From the NCBI GenBank assembly GCA_021154325.1, contig JAJKIR010000151.1:1-64000 (forward strand): DNA of 64,000 bases. The letters run 5' to 3'. Below are positions 1 to 8,971 of this stretch, piece by piece (positions within the stretch are counted from its first letter, which is position 1; the number at the start of each line of letters is the position of its first letter). The notes under the pieces are model-generated. The model searched no databases and was not told the DNA's origin. It saw only the letters and a list, made by a program, of their open reading frames with translations. A program made the translations under genes and the position numbers. Source of the DNA: Gemmatimonas sp. Its GTDB lineage: Bacteria; Gemmatimonadota; Gemmatimonadetes; Gemmatimonadales; Gemmatimonadaceae.

Positions 1-63
1 GGCACGCGGCTCACCTCCAGCCGCGCCCACAGCGCCGGACTGCGCGCGCTGCTCGAGCGCTGA
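1..63 (+). CDS. 3' end of an unidentified gene (partial)
   Basis: An open frame runs from the window edge to a TGA at 61-63 and ends in the residues HSAGLRALLER. Only about 20 codons are visible, so no function can be assigned. The frame is supported by its GC-rich third positions and by the following inverted-repeat spacer, which separates it from the next plus-strand gene. It could be a chance frame. Confidence 0.45.
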   Translation, partial: GTRLTSSRAHSAGLRALLER

Positions 64-104
64 GGCAGCTCCGTCCCGCCGGGCGGCGAGATCGTCACAC
101 GCTG

Positions 105-199
105 CTGGTGACTAGTGATTGGTGGTTCGTGATTGGTGAATCTCGGAGAACGAATTCTCGGCTGTTCACCAACCACCAGTCACCAACCACCAACCACCC
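105..199. repeat. Intergenic inverted repeat built of 7-nt units
   Basis: The left arm contains GATTGGT, GGTTCGT, GATTGGT in succession and the right arm contains CCAACCA units, so the arms can fold on each other with a centre near 150. It fills the gap in front of the secreted NTF2-like gene at 203 and abuts its start codon, so it may form the 5' leader hairpin of that mRNA. It belongs to the same architectural family as the elements near 4.5, 9.0 and 11.8 kb. Confidence 0.75.
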
Positions 200-202
200 C
201 CC

Positions 203-700
203 ATGCCCACATCGATTCGACACGGCGCCCTCACGCTCATGCTGCTCGCCGTCATCCCGTTCACCGTGCGAGCGCAGTCCACGGCCACGCCGCAGGGCGC
301 GTCGGGCGAGCACCTCGCGACTGCCGCGGACAGCAATGGCATTCGCGAGGCAGCGATGGATTACATCCAGGGCTGGTACGAGGGGAGCGCCGAGCGCATG
401 CAGCGCGCGCTGCATCCCGAGCTTGCCAAACGCATCATCCGCAGCGATCCAAAAACTGGCCGGAGCATGATCCAGACGATGGGCGCCCTCACGTTGATCA
501 ACAGCACGAAAATGGGCGGGGGCACCAGCACGCCCGCCGCCCGCCGTCGCACCGACTACCGATTGCTCGACGTCTACGAGAACGCCGCCGTCGCGCGCGT
601 CGACGCCGGCGACTGGGTCGACTATCTGCAGCTCGGAAAATGGTATGGCAAATGGGTGATCGTGAACGTGCTGTGGGAGTTGCGTCCGCAGCAGCCGTGA
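203..700 (+). CDS. Secreted NTF2-like (lumazine-binding type) protein
   Basis: 165 aa. Residues 1-24 form a Sec signal peptide (basic start, hydrophobic LTLMLLAVIPFTV, cleavage near RAQS). The mature part reads like a SnoaL/NTF2-fold lumazine-binding protein: a helix with AAMDYIQGWYEGSAERMQRALHP, then a hydrophobic strand set ending in WVIVNVLWEL. Such proteins are small cone-shaped folds that bind ligands or are catalytically silent; no catalytic residue is evident. The ATG follows an inverted repeat, and no clear Shine-Dalgarno is seen. The gene converges on the THX gene with only 7 bases between stops. Family assignment is by pattern; the substrate is unknown. Confidence 0.75.
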   Translation: MPTSIRHGALTLMLLAVIPFTVRAQSTATPQGASGEHLATAADSNGIREAAMDYIQGWYEGSAERMQRALHPELAKRIIRSDPKTGRSMIQTMGALTLINSTKMGGGTSTPAARRRTDYRLLDVYENAAVARVDAGDWVDYLQLGKWYGKWVIVNVLWELRPQQP

Positions 701-707
701 GGCGTCG

Positions 708-821
708 TCAAGCGCGCTTCGTCGCTTTGCGCACCTTCTTCTTCACCTTGCCAGGACGGCTCTTGCCGTACGTGCCGCGGTAGATCTTTCCCTTTCGTGT
801 ACGCTTGTCGCCTTTGCCCAT
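708..821 (-). CDS. 30S ribosomal protein THX (bS31)
   Basis: A 37-aa highly basic protein starting MGKGDKRTRKGKIYRGTYG and ending in Lys/Arg-rich sequence. The start MGKGDK.T..GKI.RGTYG.SRP is the signature of Thx/bS31, a small peptide that sits in the head of the 30S subunit and stabilises it in Thermus and several other phyla. It is shorter than usual gene-finding cut-offs and is easily missed; a longer frame through it adds an unrelated N-terminus. The C-terminal extension rich in KKKVRKATKRA is about ten residues longer than Thermus Thx. Convergent with the NTF2-like gene. Confidence 0.9.
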   Translation of the reverse strand: MGKGDKRTRKGKIYRGTYGKSRPGKVKKKVRKATKRA

Positions 822-880
822 CTCGTCGGCTCCGGATGTAGGATTCCTCGCGCCTCGGGGCGCGCGCTTCGAGACGAAGG

Positions 881-1480
881 CTAACGGGGCGTGCGATCTT
901 GTCCAGCCGGTGCCGGCGCGGTGAGCGCGAAGAGCAGTCCGCCAGCAACCGCCACGAGCCAGAGCAGCGTGCCGATTGCGTGGAACGTCCGGCCGATTCC
1001 CTGGTCGTGCGCGAGCACACCGAAGTGGCCGAGGAGAAATGCCCAATCGTGTTCGCCGCCGCCGACGAGCGGCAGCTCCTGCGTCCGCGCGTCACGTACG
1101 TAGACGGAGATGTTCCAAAGATTCTGAGCGATCCACCAGAGCGACACCGTGGCCGCGTGCCGGTCGCCGCGTCGGGCGAAGTACACGAGAAACACCGCCG
1201 GCACGATGAGCTGGAAGAGCGTGCCTCCCGCGAACTGAATCACCTCGCCGAATGGCGCGAAGACGAGGTGTCCGGTCTCGTGGATCGCCAGATCGATTCC
1301 GTCCAGGAAGCTGCCCGCTTCGGGATGTCGCATGAGCGGAATCCCGTAGAGCGCGAGGACGAGCGTGAGCACGGCGCGTGGTGCGGCGTCGCGCGTCCTC
1401 GGCGACGCGGTGTCGGCGGTGCTGGACGTCACGCGATGCAGACGTGCGCGCCGTCCGTTCCGCAACCTCGTATCGCACAC
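881..1480 (-). CDS. Integral membrane protein with HExxH zinc-protease motif
   Basis: 199 aa from a GTG start. About four to five hydrophobic segments are visible, with HETGHLVF near residue 67 next to the second segment and LLGHFGVLAHD near residue 150. HExxH inside or beside a membrane helix is typical of M50-type intramembrane metalloproteases, and the second His-containing helix could supply a third ligand, but the NPDG motif of site-2 proteases is not seen, so activity is uncertain. The first 30 residues are Arg-rich and may lie upstream of the true start. It lies upstream of THX on the same strand, separated by 59 bases. Confidence 0.6.
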   Translation of the reverse strand: MCDTRLRNGRRARLHRVTSSTADTASPRTRDAAPRAVLTLVLALYGIPLMRHPEAGSFLDGIDLAIHETGHLVFAPFGEVIQFAGGTLFQLIVPAVFLVYFARRGDRHAATVSLWWIAQNLWNISVYVRDARTQELPLVGGGEHDWAFLLGHFGVLAHDQGIGRTFHAIGTLLWLVAVAGGLLFALTAPAPAGQDRTPR

Positions 1481-1691
1481 GCGTGCGGCCGCCGTTACGC
1501 CCGCTTGGCAACTCCCGTCATCCTCCTGACGGTTTCGCCTTTGTGAATCTCGATGTGAGCCTCATCACGCCGAACGGACTGCGTCTCTCCGACACTCGCC
1601 GCGCCGCTGGCACGCTCTCCGCATTACAGGAGCGATGCAGGTCTCACGAGCGCAGGGTGCGTGGCGGGGACGGCGGTTAGGGGGGGAGGGG

Positions 1692-2123
1692 ATGATGACG
1701 AACATTACCGTGCAATGCGCTCGCCTGCGCGCACAGATCGGCAGGCACCTCGTGGTAGCATCGATCATCGTTGGCGCCGCAACCATGTCGGCGTGCGCGT
1801 CCGGAGGCGTCGGCACGCGTGCCGCGCAGTGGGGCAGCTCGCCATCGGCCGTCGTCATCGAGAACAACAGTTGGGATCGGGTGACGGTCTACATCTCGCG
1901 CGGCGATCAGCTCTGGCGCCTCGGTGATGTCGGCGCGCTCGGGCGAACCGAGTTTCCGGTGCAGCGCCTCGGCTTCCTCGCCGACGGGCGCAGCACCTTT
2001 CTCGTCGCCCATCCGCTCGCGGGCCAGTCGTTCCGCTCCGAGCAGTTCATGTTCCCGACGGGCGGCGTCGCCGTCTGGACGATCGAGAACCAGTCCGGCC
2101 TGTCTCACGTCAGCGTCCGCTGA
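1692..2123 (+). CDS. Small lipoprotein, function unknown
   Basis: 143 aa. The ATG at 1692 is chosen because a strong purine-rich GGGGGGAGGGG lies just upstream. The N-terminus has a charged stretch, a hydrophobic helix (LVVASIIVGAATM) and the lipobox-like MSACAS, so it is probably a lipid-anchored protein with the modified Cys near residue 37. The mature part is short and beta-rich (VVIENNSWDRVTVYISRGD, WTIENQSGLSHVSV). It converges on the next gene with 11 bases between the stops. No family was recognised. Confidence 0.7.
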   Translation: MMTNITVQCARLRAQIGRHLVVASIIVGAATMSACASGGVGTRAAQWGSSPSAVVIENNSWDRVTVYISRGDQLWRLGDVGALGRTEFPVQRLGFLADGRSTFLVAHPLAGQSFRSEQFMFPTGGVAVWTIENQSGLSHVSVR

Positions 2124-2134
2124 TTAGCAGACGC

Positions 2135-2443
2135 TCAACGAGGCTTTGCGCGCTTCGCCTTCGGTTTGGGCTCGGCGCGCATCGCCTCACGACGTACCTG
2201 CTCCATGATGCGCGCCAGGTCCGATTCGGCCTGGGCGCGCGCATCGTTGGTCCAGTTCTCTTCGTTGGCCGCGGCGCGGATCTCCGCGAGCATCTCGTCG
2301 ATCAACCGGCGTAGCGCGACGCGCTTTCGCCGATCCGCCGCCGTGCCCGATGGGGCGCCTGCCATGCTCGCGCTCGCACCCGCGCCCACACCCCTCGCAT
2401 TCACCGCGGACCCTTCCGCCCGCGGTCTCGACTTCTCGGCCAT
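2135..2443 (-). CDS. Small charged helical protein, unknown
   Basis: 102 aa from MAEKSRPRAEG. The middle and C-terminal half is a charged helix (LRRLIDEMLAEIRAAANEEN, then RIMEQVRREAMRAE) ending in a basic Lys/Arg/Pro tail (KPKAKRAKPR), which suggests nucleic-acid or membrane-surface binding. The N-terminal 35 residues are Ala/Gly/Ser-rich and look disordered. No family recognised. It lies just downstream of the debranching enzyme on the same strand, 72 bases apart, and may be co-transcribed with it. Confidence 0.5.
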   Translation of the reverse strand: MAEKSRPRAEGSAVNARGVGAGASASMAGAPSGTAADRRKRVALRRLIDEMLAEIRAAANEENWTNDARAQAESDLARIMEQVRREAMRAEPKPKAKRAKPR

Positions 2444-2515
2444 TAATCGTCTCCGAAGCTCGGGTCTCGGCTCACACACGTTCCGCCGAATGCACACAGG
2501 CTGTGTGTCGAACGC

Positions 2516-4462
2516 TCACTCCGCAAGGAGCCGCAGCATCTCGCCGACCGACCACGCCTGAAACGGGCAGCCCCGAGGCGTCCACGGCTCTTCGGAGTCC
2601 GCGATCTCCGAGACGTGTCCCAGGCCTGCCTCGTCGAGATGTCTCGCCAGCCCGCCGAGAAACCGGCGCCGCGCATCCGCCCGCACGGCCTTGATCGCAA
2701 ATGGTCCGCCGCCAGTCGCCCGTGACCTGACCCACGCGTCCACGAACGGGCCCATCAACCACGGCCAGACAGGGCCGTTGTGATACGCCCGGTCACGAGC
2801 GTCGGCGGTCCCGACGCACGCATCGACGTAGCCTGGCTCTCCACGCGCGAGCGTCCGCAGCCCCATCGGGGTCCACAGCTCCCGCTCCGCCAGCTCCGCG
2901 ACGCTGGAGGCCCGCTGACCGGCGAGGAGCGCGATCCGCAGCCCACCAACGGCCATGATCTGATTTGGCCGAAGCCTATCGTCGGTGCGACCCGCTTCGT
3001 GATCGACGTCGACGACGTCGTAGAGGCAGCCCCGCCGCGCGTTCCAGAAGCGCTCGGCAAAGCTCTCCGACGCCTCGTCGCCGAGATCACCCCACCGCTC
3101 GTTCCACCGCGAGCCGATGACCAGCGCGTTCACCCAGAGCGCCTGAATCTCGACGGGCTTGCCGATGCGTGGCGTTACGGGCTCGGCGTCCACGATCGTG
3201 TCCATCCAGGTGAGCGCCAACCCAGGCTCACCGGCGGCGAGCAGGCCGTCGGTGTCCATCCTGATTCCGTACCGTGTGCCGCGTACGTAGGCGCTGAGAA
3301 TTTCCTCGGCTGCATCAGTGAGCCGCTTGGGGATGGCCGGCGCGAGCCAGCGACCGCGCCGGACGCACGCGTCGAGAAACGCCTGAGCGGCGATGATGAA
3401 CCAGAGCGACGCGTCAACCGAGTTGTAGCGGGGCTCGGTACCGGCCGCCGGGTAGGCGTTCGGCATCATCCCATCGCTGAGCGCGTCGCACCACGACACG
3501 AGAATACGCTCGGCCTCGTCGAGGCGGCCGGCCTCGAGGCACAGCCCGCGAAGGGAAATGAAGGTGTCGCGCCCCCAGTCGGTGAACCAGGGATATCCGG
3601 CGATGATCGTATCGCGGCCGCGGCGCCTAACGAGATAGCCGTCGGCCGAATGCCGGAGGCGCGACTTGAACGCGCCGACGCGGGCGCGCTCGCTGTTCGC
3701 CAGTGCCTGACATTCGGAGAGCAGGCGGCCCGCCGTTTCGTAGCCGCCCCATTCCTCGGGAACGGTGAGCATCAGCACGGCGTCGCGCTTTTCCGAGCCG
3801 CCAAGCGACCAGCTCAGCTCACCTGGCGACGCGAGATCCTCGACGAAGTCGAGTCCGCGCGCTTGCTCCTCGCTATAGGAGAAGTTGCGAAACCAGAGAG
3901 GCTCGTGCCGATACGATCCGTTGGCGTGGAGCAGGATGGGCGGGACATCGCGATACGGCTTCCAGAGCCAGCTCTCCGCGCCGACGTGCTCCGGCTGGAA
4001 TCGGAAGTCGGCGTTCTCGTGATGAAGCGCGTGAAAGTCGCGGGCCGACATCATTGGTCGCGCCCGAAGCTGCATCGGTGGTTCGCTCGTGTGCACGCCG
4101 ATGAGCCGCCACTGCAGCACCATCGCCGCGCGACCCGTGGCGCGGGGGGCGAAGAGCTCCTGCACGACGGTGATCCCGTCGCCGATGTCGAACCGCCACG
4201 TAGGCCACGGCTCCGCCTCGAATCCGATGATTCGCGCCGCTCCGTCGGGGTAGACGACGTTCGGTGCATAACGATGGCTGCTGAGGGAGATGGAGCCGCC
4301 GGGGGCGTCGATCCAGAGCTCGATGTCGTTGACGAGGGCGAACCGCTGCTCATCATGCGGCGCGGCCACGATCAGGTACGCATGATACCGGCGCGTGCGT
4401 ATCCCGTTCGTGGCGCCCATCGCATACCCACCCAGACCGTCAGCGACAAGCCATTCCTTCAT
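2516..4462 (-). CDS. Glycogen debranching enzyme, amylo-alpha-1,6-glucosidase (GH133-like)
   Basis: 648 aa. It probably hydrolyses alpha-1,6 branches of glycogen-type glucans in the cytoplasm; there is no signal peptide. The N-terminal half (about 1-250, starting EWLVADGLGGYAMG) is the beta-sandwich domain of bacterial GDE enzymes. The C-terminal half is an (alpha/alpha)6 barrel carrying WFTDWGRDTFISLRGL near residue 290 and CPFQAWSVGEMLRLL at the end, both characteristic of the family. The length matches. The next gene upstream on the same strand is a GH63-like enzyme, so the pair likely serves intracellular glucan or glucoside turnover. A nested inverted repeat separates the two. Confidence 0.9.
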   Translation of the reverse strand: MKEWLVADGLGGYAMGATNGIRTRRYHAYLIVAAPHDEQRFALVNDIELWIDAPGGSISLSSHRYAPNVVYPDGAARIIGFEAEPWPTWRFDIGDGITVVQELFAPRATGRAAMVLQWRLIGVHTSEPPMQLRARPMMSARDFHALHHENADFRFQPEHVGAESWLWKPYRDVPPILLHANGSYRHEPLWFRNFSYSEEQARGLDFVEDLASPGELSWSLGGSEKRDAVLMLTVPEEWGGYETAGRLLSECQALANSERARVGAFKSRLRHSADGYLVRRRGRDTIIAGYPWFTDWGRDTFISLRGLCLEAGRLDEAERILVSWCDALSDGMMPNAYPAAGTEPRYNSVDASLWFIIAAQAFLDACVRRGRWLAPAIPKRLTDAAEEILSAYVRGTRYGIRMDTDGLLAAGEPGLALTWMDTIVDAEPVTPRIGKPVEIQALWVNALVIGSRWNERWGDLGDEASESFAERFWNARRGCLYDVVDVDHEAGRTDDRLRPNQIMAVGGLRIALLAGQRASSVAELAERELWTPMGLRTLARGEPGYVDACVGTADARDRAYHNGPVWPWLMGPFVDAWVRSRATGGGPFAIKAVRADARRRFLGGLARHLDEAGLGHVSEIADSEEPWTPRGCPFQAWSVGEMLRLLAE

Positions 4463-4474
4463 ATCGAATAACTG

Positions 4475-4677
4475 AAGTCCATAGTTATCAGTCCATAGTT
4501 ATCAGGGAGTTTGGAACGAAGCGCTTGATGGGATGAAAAGCAGATCCCTCGCTAGCGCTCGGGATGACAGGGCGGCTGTCATTCCGAGGAGCGCAGCGAC
4601 GAGGAATCTGCTTTTCATCGTATCAACGCTTCGTTCCTTGTTCCCTGATAACTATGGACCGATAACTGATAACTGAC
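4475..4677. repeat. Nested inverted repeat element (about 200 bp)
   Basis: The outer arms carry CCATAGTTATCAG units and, on the other side, CTGATAACTATGG and GATAACT repeats. The next layer is GGAACGAAGCG facing CGCTTCGTTCC. The inner layer is GATGAAAAGCAGAT facing ATCTGCTTTTCATC, around a core with TGACAG/CTGTCA. Thus several shells of dyad symmetry are stacked, giving one very long hairpin. It fills the whole gap between two minus-strand genes. The outer two shells recur at 11.72-11.87 kb, which shows that this is a dispersed element. Confidence 0.9.
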
Positions 4678-4697
4678 ACGAACCCGTCCCCCGCCCA

Positions 4698-7400
4698 TCA
4701 ATCAATAAGAGCTTCCATCTGCTCGGACGGCCGCGAGATGTTCGCCCGTGCGGCCGTTTTCTCCAGACAGCGCGTGATCAGCGCCGTCCATCCCGTCTGA
4801 TGGCTGGCGCCGAGGCCGCGGCCTGTGTCGCCGTGGAAGTGCTCGTAGAAGAGCAGGAGGTCACGCCAGTGCGGGCTCTGCGCGTAACGGTGATCGCCGC
4901 CGTGCGCTGGCCGATTGCCCCGCGCGTCCGGGAGAAAGATTCTCGTTAGGCGCGACGCCAGCTCGTGCGCGACCTCACCGAGCGTCATCATCTGTTCCGA
5001 GCCGGTCGGGCACTCCACCTTGAGTGAGTCGCCGTAGAAGTGATGGTAGCGCTCGAGCGCCTCGATCACGAGATAGTTGATCGGGAACCAGATCGGCCCG
5101 CGCCAGTTCGAGTTGCCGCCGAAGATATAGGTGTCGGATTCGCCGGGCGAATACCGCACCGTGGCCTCCTCATCGCCGACACGGAGCGTGAACGGGTGAT
5201 CGCGATGGATCTGCGACAGGGAGCGAATCCCGTAAGGCGACAAAAACTCGCGCTCGTCGAGCATGTAGCGCAGGACGCGCATCAGGCGGTGGCGCGCCGG
5301 CATCGCCAGGAGCCGGCGGGAATGGCGCGAGTCCTCGCGCTCGCGCATGTACGAAATGTGCGCCGCGAGATCGCGGCGGTTGTTGAGGAACCACTGCATC
5401 CGCTTCTTGAAGCCGGGCAGTTGATCGATCGTCTCCTGATCGATGCACTCGCACGCGAAGAGCGGCACGAGCCCCACGATCGAGCGAATGCGGAGCGGCG
5501 TCTTCTGTCCCTCGACGCAGAGCTGATCGTAGTAGAAGCCGTCGTGCTCGTCCCAGAGACCGGTGCCGCCGAGCGAGTTCATGGCGTCCGCGATCGAGAC
5601 GAAGTGCTCGAAGAAGGTCGTCGCCATGTCCTCGTACGCGCGGTCGATCGTCGCCAGCTCCAGCGTGATCGAGAGCATCGTCGAGCAGTAGAACGCCATC
5701 CAGGCCGTGCCGTCCGCCTGCTCGAGGTATTGCCCGTTAGGCAGCGGCTTGTTCCGGTCGAAGACGCCGACGTTGTCGAGACCGAGGAAGCCGCCACTGA
5801 AGAGATGGTTGCCGTCCGGATCCTTCCGGTTCACCCACCACGAGAAGTTGATGAGCAACTTGTGAAACACGCGCTCGAGGAACACATGATCGCGCGCCCC
5901 CTTGTGGCCCGTCATCTTGTACACGCGCCACGCCGCCCAGGCGTGCACCGGGGGATTCACGTCCGAGAACGCGAACTCGTACGCGGGCAGCTGCCCGTTG
6001 GCGTGCATGTACCACTCGCGCAGCAGCAGCACGATTTGCTCCTTCGCGAAATGCTGGTCGATACGCGCGAATGGGATCATCTGGAACGCGAGGTCCCAGG
6101 CCGCGTACCACGGATACTCCCACTTGTCGGGCATCGAGATGATGTCCCGATTGTAGACGTGCTGCCAATCGGAGTTCCGCCCCTGCCAGCGAATCGCCGG
6201 TGGCGGCGGCGACGCCGGATCACCCTCGAGCCATTCGCGCACGACGTAGTTGTAGTACTGCTTCGTCCAGAGGAGACCGGCGTACGCCTGCCGCGCCACG
6301 CGCGCCTCCTCGATCGTCGCGCCCGTGATGAGGCCGCGATAGAACTCGTGCGCCTCCTGCTCGCGCAGACTGAAGGTGGCGTCGAACTCCTCGCCGAACG
6401 ATTCTGCCGGCGCCTCCTCGTCGGACGAGAGGCGCAGCTCCACGCGCACACTCTCGCCCGGGTCAACGATCCACTTGTGCAGAAACGCCGCCTTCGTCCC
6501 GACCCGCCGCGGATTCACCGCATCGACGTCGCGGTTCACGACGTAGCGGTGGAACGCGTCCTTCACATACGGCGAGTGGTTGTCGACGTCCCACAGACGC
6601 CGGCGATTGCTCTCATTCTCGGTGAAGATCAGCTCCGGTGGCGCCCGGTGCAGGCCGAACCCATTCCGCGCCATCTGCAGGCGGAAGACACCGAGCCCGG
6701 GATGCTCCGCGACGAGCGTTCGCGCGCCTTCGGCGAAGATACGCGGCGGCGGATCGTCGCTGCGTCCCCAGGACCAGTAGTTCCTGAACCAGAGTGTCGG
6801 CAGGAGCGCGAGCGGCGCCTCTTCCGGGCCGTGGTTCGTGGCGGTGATCCGGATCAGGACATCGTTCGGCGAGCCCTTCGCGTACTCGACGAAAATGTCG
6901 AAGTAGCGATCTTCGTCGAAGACATTCGTGTCGGCGAGCTCGTACTCGGGATCGATTCGCGTTCGACGCCTGTTCTCGACGACGAGGTCGAGGTACGGGT
7001 ACTCGCTCTGCGGATACTTGTACAGCGCCTTCATGTACGAGTGCGTCGGGGTGCTGTCGAGATAGTAGTAGCACTCCTTCACGTCCTCGCTGTGGTTCCC
7101 CTCGTGGCCATTCAGGCCGAAGAGCCGCTCCTTGAGAATCGGATCGCGGCCGTTCCAGAGCGCGAGCGCGAAACAGAGCCGGCACTCCCGATCGGTGATG
7201 CCCAGCAACCCGTCCTCGGCCCACCGGTAGGCTCGGCTCCGCGCCATGTCATGGGTGAAGCTCTCCCACACCTCACCGCTCGCCGAGTAGTCCTCGCGCA
7301 CCGTGCCCCACTGCCGCTCGGACAGATACGGTCCCCACCGCTTCCAATTCAGCTCGCGTCGGGCGTCTTCCTGGAGACGGATCGATTCGGCGGTCGGCAT
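4698..7400 (-). CDS. GH63-like (MGH1-type) glycoside hydrolase
   Basis: 900 aa from the ATG at 7400 (MPTAESIRLQEDARRE). The protein is all-helical in its C-terminal two thirds, with WEYPWYAAWDLAFQ near residue 430 and GGNSNWRGPIWFPINYLV near residue 760. These are hallmarks of the bacterial GH63-type (alpha/alpha)6 barrel proteins that include mannosylglycerate/glucosylglycerate hydrolases, though the bacterial homologues this long are mostly uncharacterised. Asp in the AWDL segment and a C-terminal Glu would be the expected general acid and base. No signal peptide, so cytoplasmic. It is upstream of the debranching enzyme on the same strand. The substrate (glucan, glucosylglycerate or mannosylglycerate) cannot be decided from sequence. 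Confidence 0.8.
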   Translation of the reverse strand: MPTAESIRLQEDARRELNWKRWGPYLSERQWGTVREDYSASGEVWESFTHDMARSRAYRWAEDGLLGITDRECRLCFALALWNGRDPILKERLFGLNGHEGNHSEDVKECYYYLDSTPTHSYMKALYKYPQSEYPYLDLVVENRRRTRIDPEYELADTNVFDEDRYFDIFVEYAKGSPNDVLIRITATNHGPEEAPLALLPTLWFRNYWSWGRSDDPPPRIFAEGARTLVAEHPGLGVFRLQMARNGFGLHRAPPELIFTENESNRRRLWDVDNHSPYVKDAFHRYVVNRDVDAVNPRRVGTKAAFLHKWIVDPGESVRVELRLSSDEEAPAESFGEEFDATFSLREQEAHEFYRGLITGATIEEARVARQAYAGLLWTKQYYNYVVREWLEGDPASPPPPAIRWQGRNSDWQHVYNRDIISMPDKWEYPWYAAWDLAFQMIPFARIDQHFAKEQIVLLLREWYMHANGQLPAYEFAFSDVNPPVHAWAAWRVYKMTGHKGARDHVFLERVFHKLLINFSWWVNRKDPDGNHLFSGGFLGLDNVGVFDRNKPLPNGQYLEQADGTAWMAFYCSTMLSITLELATIDRAYEDMATTFFEHFVSIADAMNSLGGTGLWDEHDGFYYDQLCVEGQKTPLRIRSIVGLVPLFACECIDQETIDQLPGFKKRMQWFLNNRRDLAAHISYMREREDSRHSRRLLAMPARHRLMRVLRYMLDEREFLSPYGIRSLSQIHRDHPFTLRVGDEEATVRYSPGESDTYIFGGNSNWRGPIWFPINYLVIEALERYHHFYGDSLKVECPTGSEQMMTLGEVAHELASRLTRIFLPDARGNRPAHGGDHRYAQSPHWRDLLLFYEHFHGDTGRGLGASHQTGWTALITRCLEKTAARANISRPSEQMEALID

Positions 7401-7574
7401 GGCTCGAATCGATACTTCACGGGCGGTAGTTTGGGTAGCCGTAAAACGCGAGCATGACAGGCCGACATGTGGCGCCGGTGCCACGATCCGTGACCCGGCT
7501 CACGACGGTTGTCCGCTCGCGCCGGTACTCTATCGAGCACGCTTTCGACCAGCGCTCACGACTTCCAACAAGTC

Positions 7575-7988
7575 ATGCTTGGCGAGTTGAGAGTATTTGA
7601 ATGGAAGGGCACTGCCCGGACGGAGCAGATCGTTCCCCGTCCACCGCTCAAGACGGTGATCACCGCCGTGCGCGCGCTCGACGGCCGCGGGCGCAACGAC
7701 GTGTATCTCTACCCGAAGGCTGCCGTCATGCACCCCTACCTCTGCGTCGGCGGCGGTAACGGACGGTACCTGCTCACCGGCGTGCTGCCTGGCGATCGGT
7801 TCCCGACGCTTGTGGACCCGTCGCGTCCCGAGCTCCCGAAGCAGGCGCTCCGCGTCGGCGGTCAGGAGGGACTCTATCCCGCCAACTGGATCCACTCGCT
7901 CGACGTGACGCTGCGGATCGTCGAGGCCTTCTGGAACACCGGCGAGTTCAGCGAGCTCGAGGACGTCCTCGTCTGGGCGGAGCCATAA
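7575..7988 (+). CDS. Imm1-like immunity-family protein
   Basis: 137 aa from ATG 7575 (MLGELRVFEWKG). The pattern of an aromatic N-terminal strand, a central HPYLCVGGGNGRYLL, DRFPTLVDP, then VGGQEGLYPANWIHSL followed by a helix and a final W (EDVLVWAEP) matches the layout of the Imm1 immunity family of contact-dependent and polymorphic toxin systems. There is no adjacent toxin or T6SS/CDI gene in the window, so it may be an orphan immunity protein or a housekeeping relative. Start choice: longer frames add a low-complexity N-terminus that overlaps the divergent promoter region. Confidence 0.55.
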   Translation: MLGELRVFEWKGTARTEQIVPRPPLKTVITAVRALDGRGRNDVYLYPKAAVMHPYLCVGGGNGRYLLTGVLPGDRFPTLVDPSRPELPKQALRVGGQEGLYPANWIHSLDVTLRIVEAFWNTGEFSELEDVLVWAEP

Positions 7989-8024
7989 GCGCAAGTCGCC
8001 TATGGCCCCGCATCAACCCATCGC

Positions 8025-8861
8025 CTAACGAGCAGCGCCGACGACGGTCTCCTTCCCCTGAACCAGTCTGATCGAGCCGTCGACGTCGATGCGGAACTGG
8101 TGGTGCCGGGTGACGACAACCTCCGCCGCGGACGGCCGATTCATGAGCACGTGGAAGACGTCGGAGTCCTCGGGGAGCTCGCGCAGGGCCTTGCCACCCT
8201 TCGCGACGAGTCGAGTGTCGTCGCTGTCGCCGCGACTCGCCTCCATCATTCCCACGTGCATCCGATGCGTCTCGAGGATGCGCCGGCCGTCTTCCGATAC
8301 ACGATAGCGGACGTCGTCGCCGAGCGGCCAGGCGTTCGCTGCGTCCGCGGACGGCGTGAGGTAGACGAGCCACTCGCCCTTCTCGTTAGGTATCGCCGCC
8401 GCCGTGTACGCGCGCGCCGTGACGCCGAGCGCCATCGTGGCGACGTCCATCGCCCGGGCGGCGCGCACCAGGAAGTCCGTATCCGGTCCCGGCGCCGCGA
8501 ACGTCCGGAACTCGAACCTCGAATCGATGCGCTGTCCGTTCACCGCCGCCGGAATGCCGATGTGGCTGACGTAAAACGTGTCGCGCTGGGTGTTGAGCCG
8601 GCCGAACGCGACCACCCAGCCGCTATCGGCGTGATACGCGACGTATCGCTGCACCTGCCAGGGATCGGGATTCGTCGCGAGAAGCTGCATGCTCGCGGTC
8701 CATGCGGCGTGCTGATATCCAGCGAGGGCTCGGCCGCGCGCGCTGATCTCGTCGAGCTGCTGCTGGCCGGCGGCATTCTGCGCGCCGGCGGCTCGCGCAA
8801 AGGCCATGGACATCACCGGAAGAACGACGAGCGCGAACGTACGAATCCGTGGAGACGGCAT
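8025..8861 (-). CDS. Secreted protein of unknown function
   Basis: 278 aa from ATG 8861. Residues 1-26 are a signal peptide (MPSPRIRTFALVVLPVMSM, cleavage near AGAQN). The mature protein has repeated short beta motifs (YVAYHADSGWVVAFGRLN, DTFYVSHIG, WLVYLTPS) and a C-terminal sheet (VVVTRHHQFRIDVDGSIRLV), suggesting an extracytoplasmic beta fold. No catalytic signature or family was recognised. A repeat element lies between it and the upstream PBP4-type gene, so it is probably an independent transcript. Confidence 0.65.
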   Translation of the reverse strand: MPSPRIRTFALVVLPVMSMAFARAAGAQNAAGQQQLDEISARGRALAGYQHAAWTASMQLLATNPDPWQVQRYVAYHADSGWVVAFGRLNTQRDTFYVSHIGIPAAVNGQRIDSRFEFRTFAAPGPDTDFLVRAARAMDVATMALGVTARAYTAAAIPNEKGEWLVYLTPSADAANAWPLGDDVRYRVSEDGRRILETHRMHVGMMEASRGDSDDTRLVAKGGKALRELPEDSDVFHVLMNRPSAAEVVVTRHHQFRIDVDGSIRLVQGKETVVGAAR

Positions 8862-8971
8862 GCAGCACACCGCGGGTGAGAGGAGAACGCCATGATGCGC
8901 AGGACGGCGCGCCATGGCGCGCCGTCGCTCGCAGTGCAATGACGATCTGGTCCGCGGGTGGAAACGGATGA

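Noticed and set aside
2780-4471. Long open frame on the plus strand opposite the debranching enzyme (563 codons)
   Set aside because: It is antisense to a well-recognised enzyme and its translation is Arg/Val/Ala/Asp-rich without domains. High-GC genes often leave such open antisense frames.
5040-7457. Long plus-strand frame of 805 codons opposite the GH63-like gene
   Set aside because: Antisense shadow: composition dominated by Arg, Val, Glu, Leu; no motif, and the minus strand encodes a clear glycoside hydrolase.
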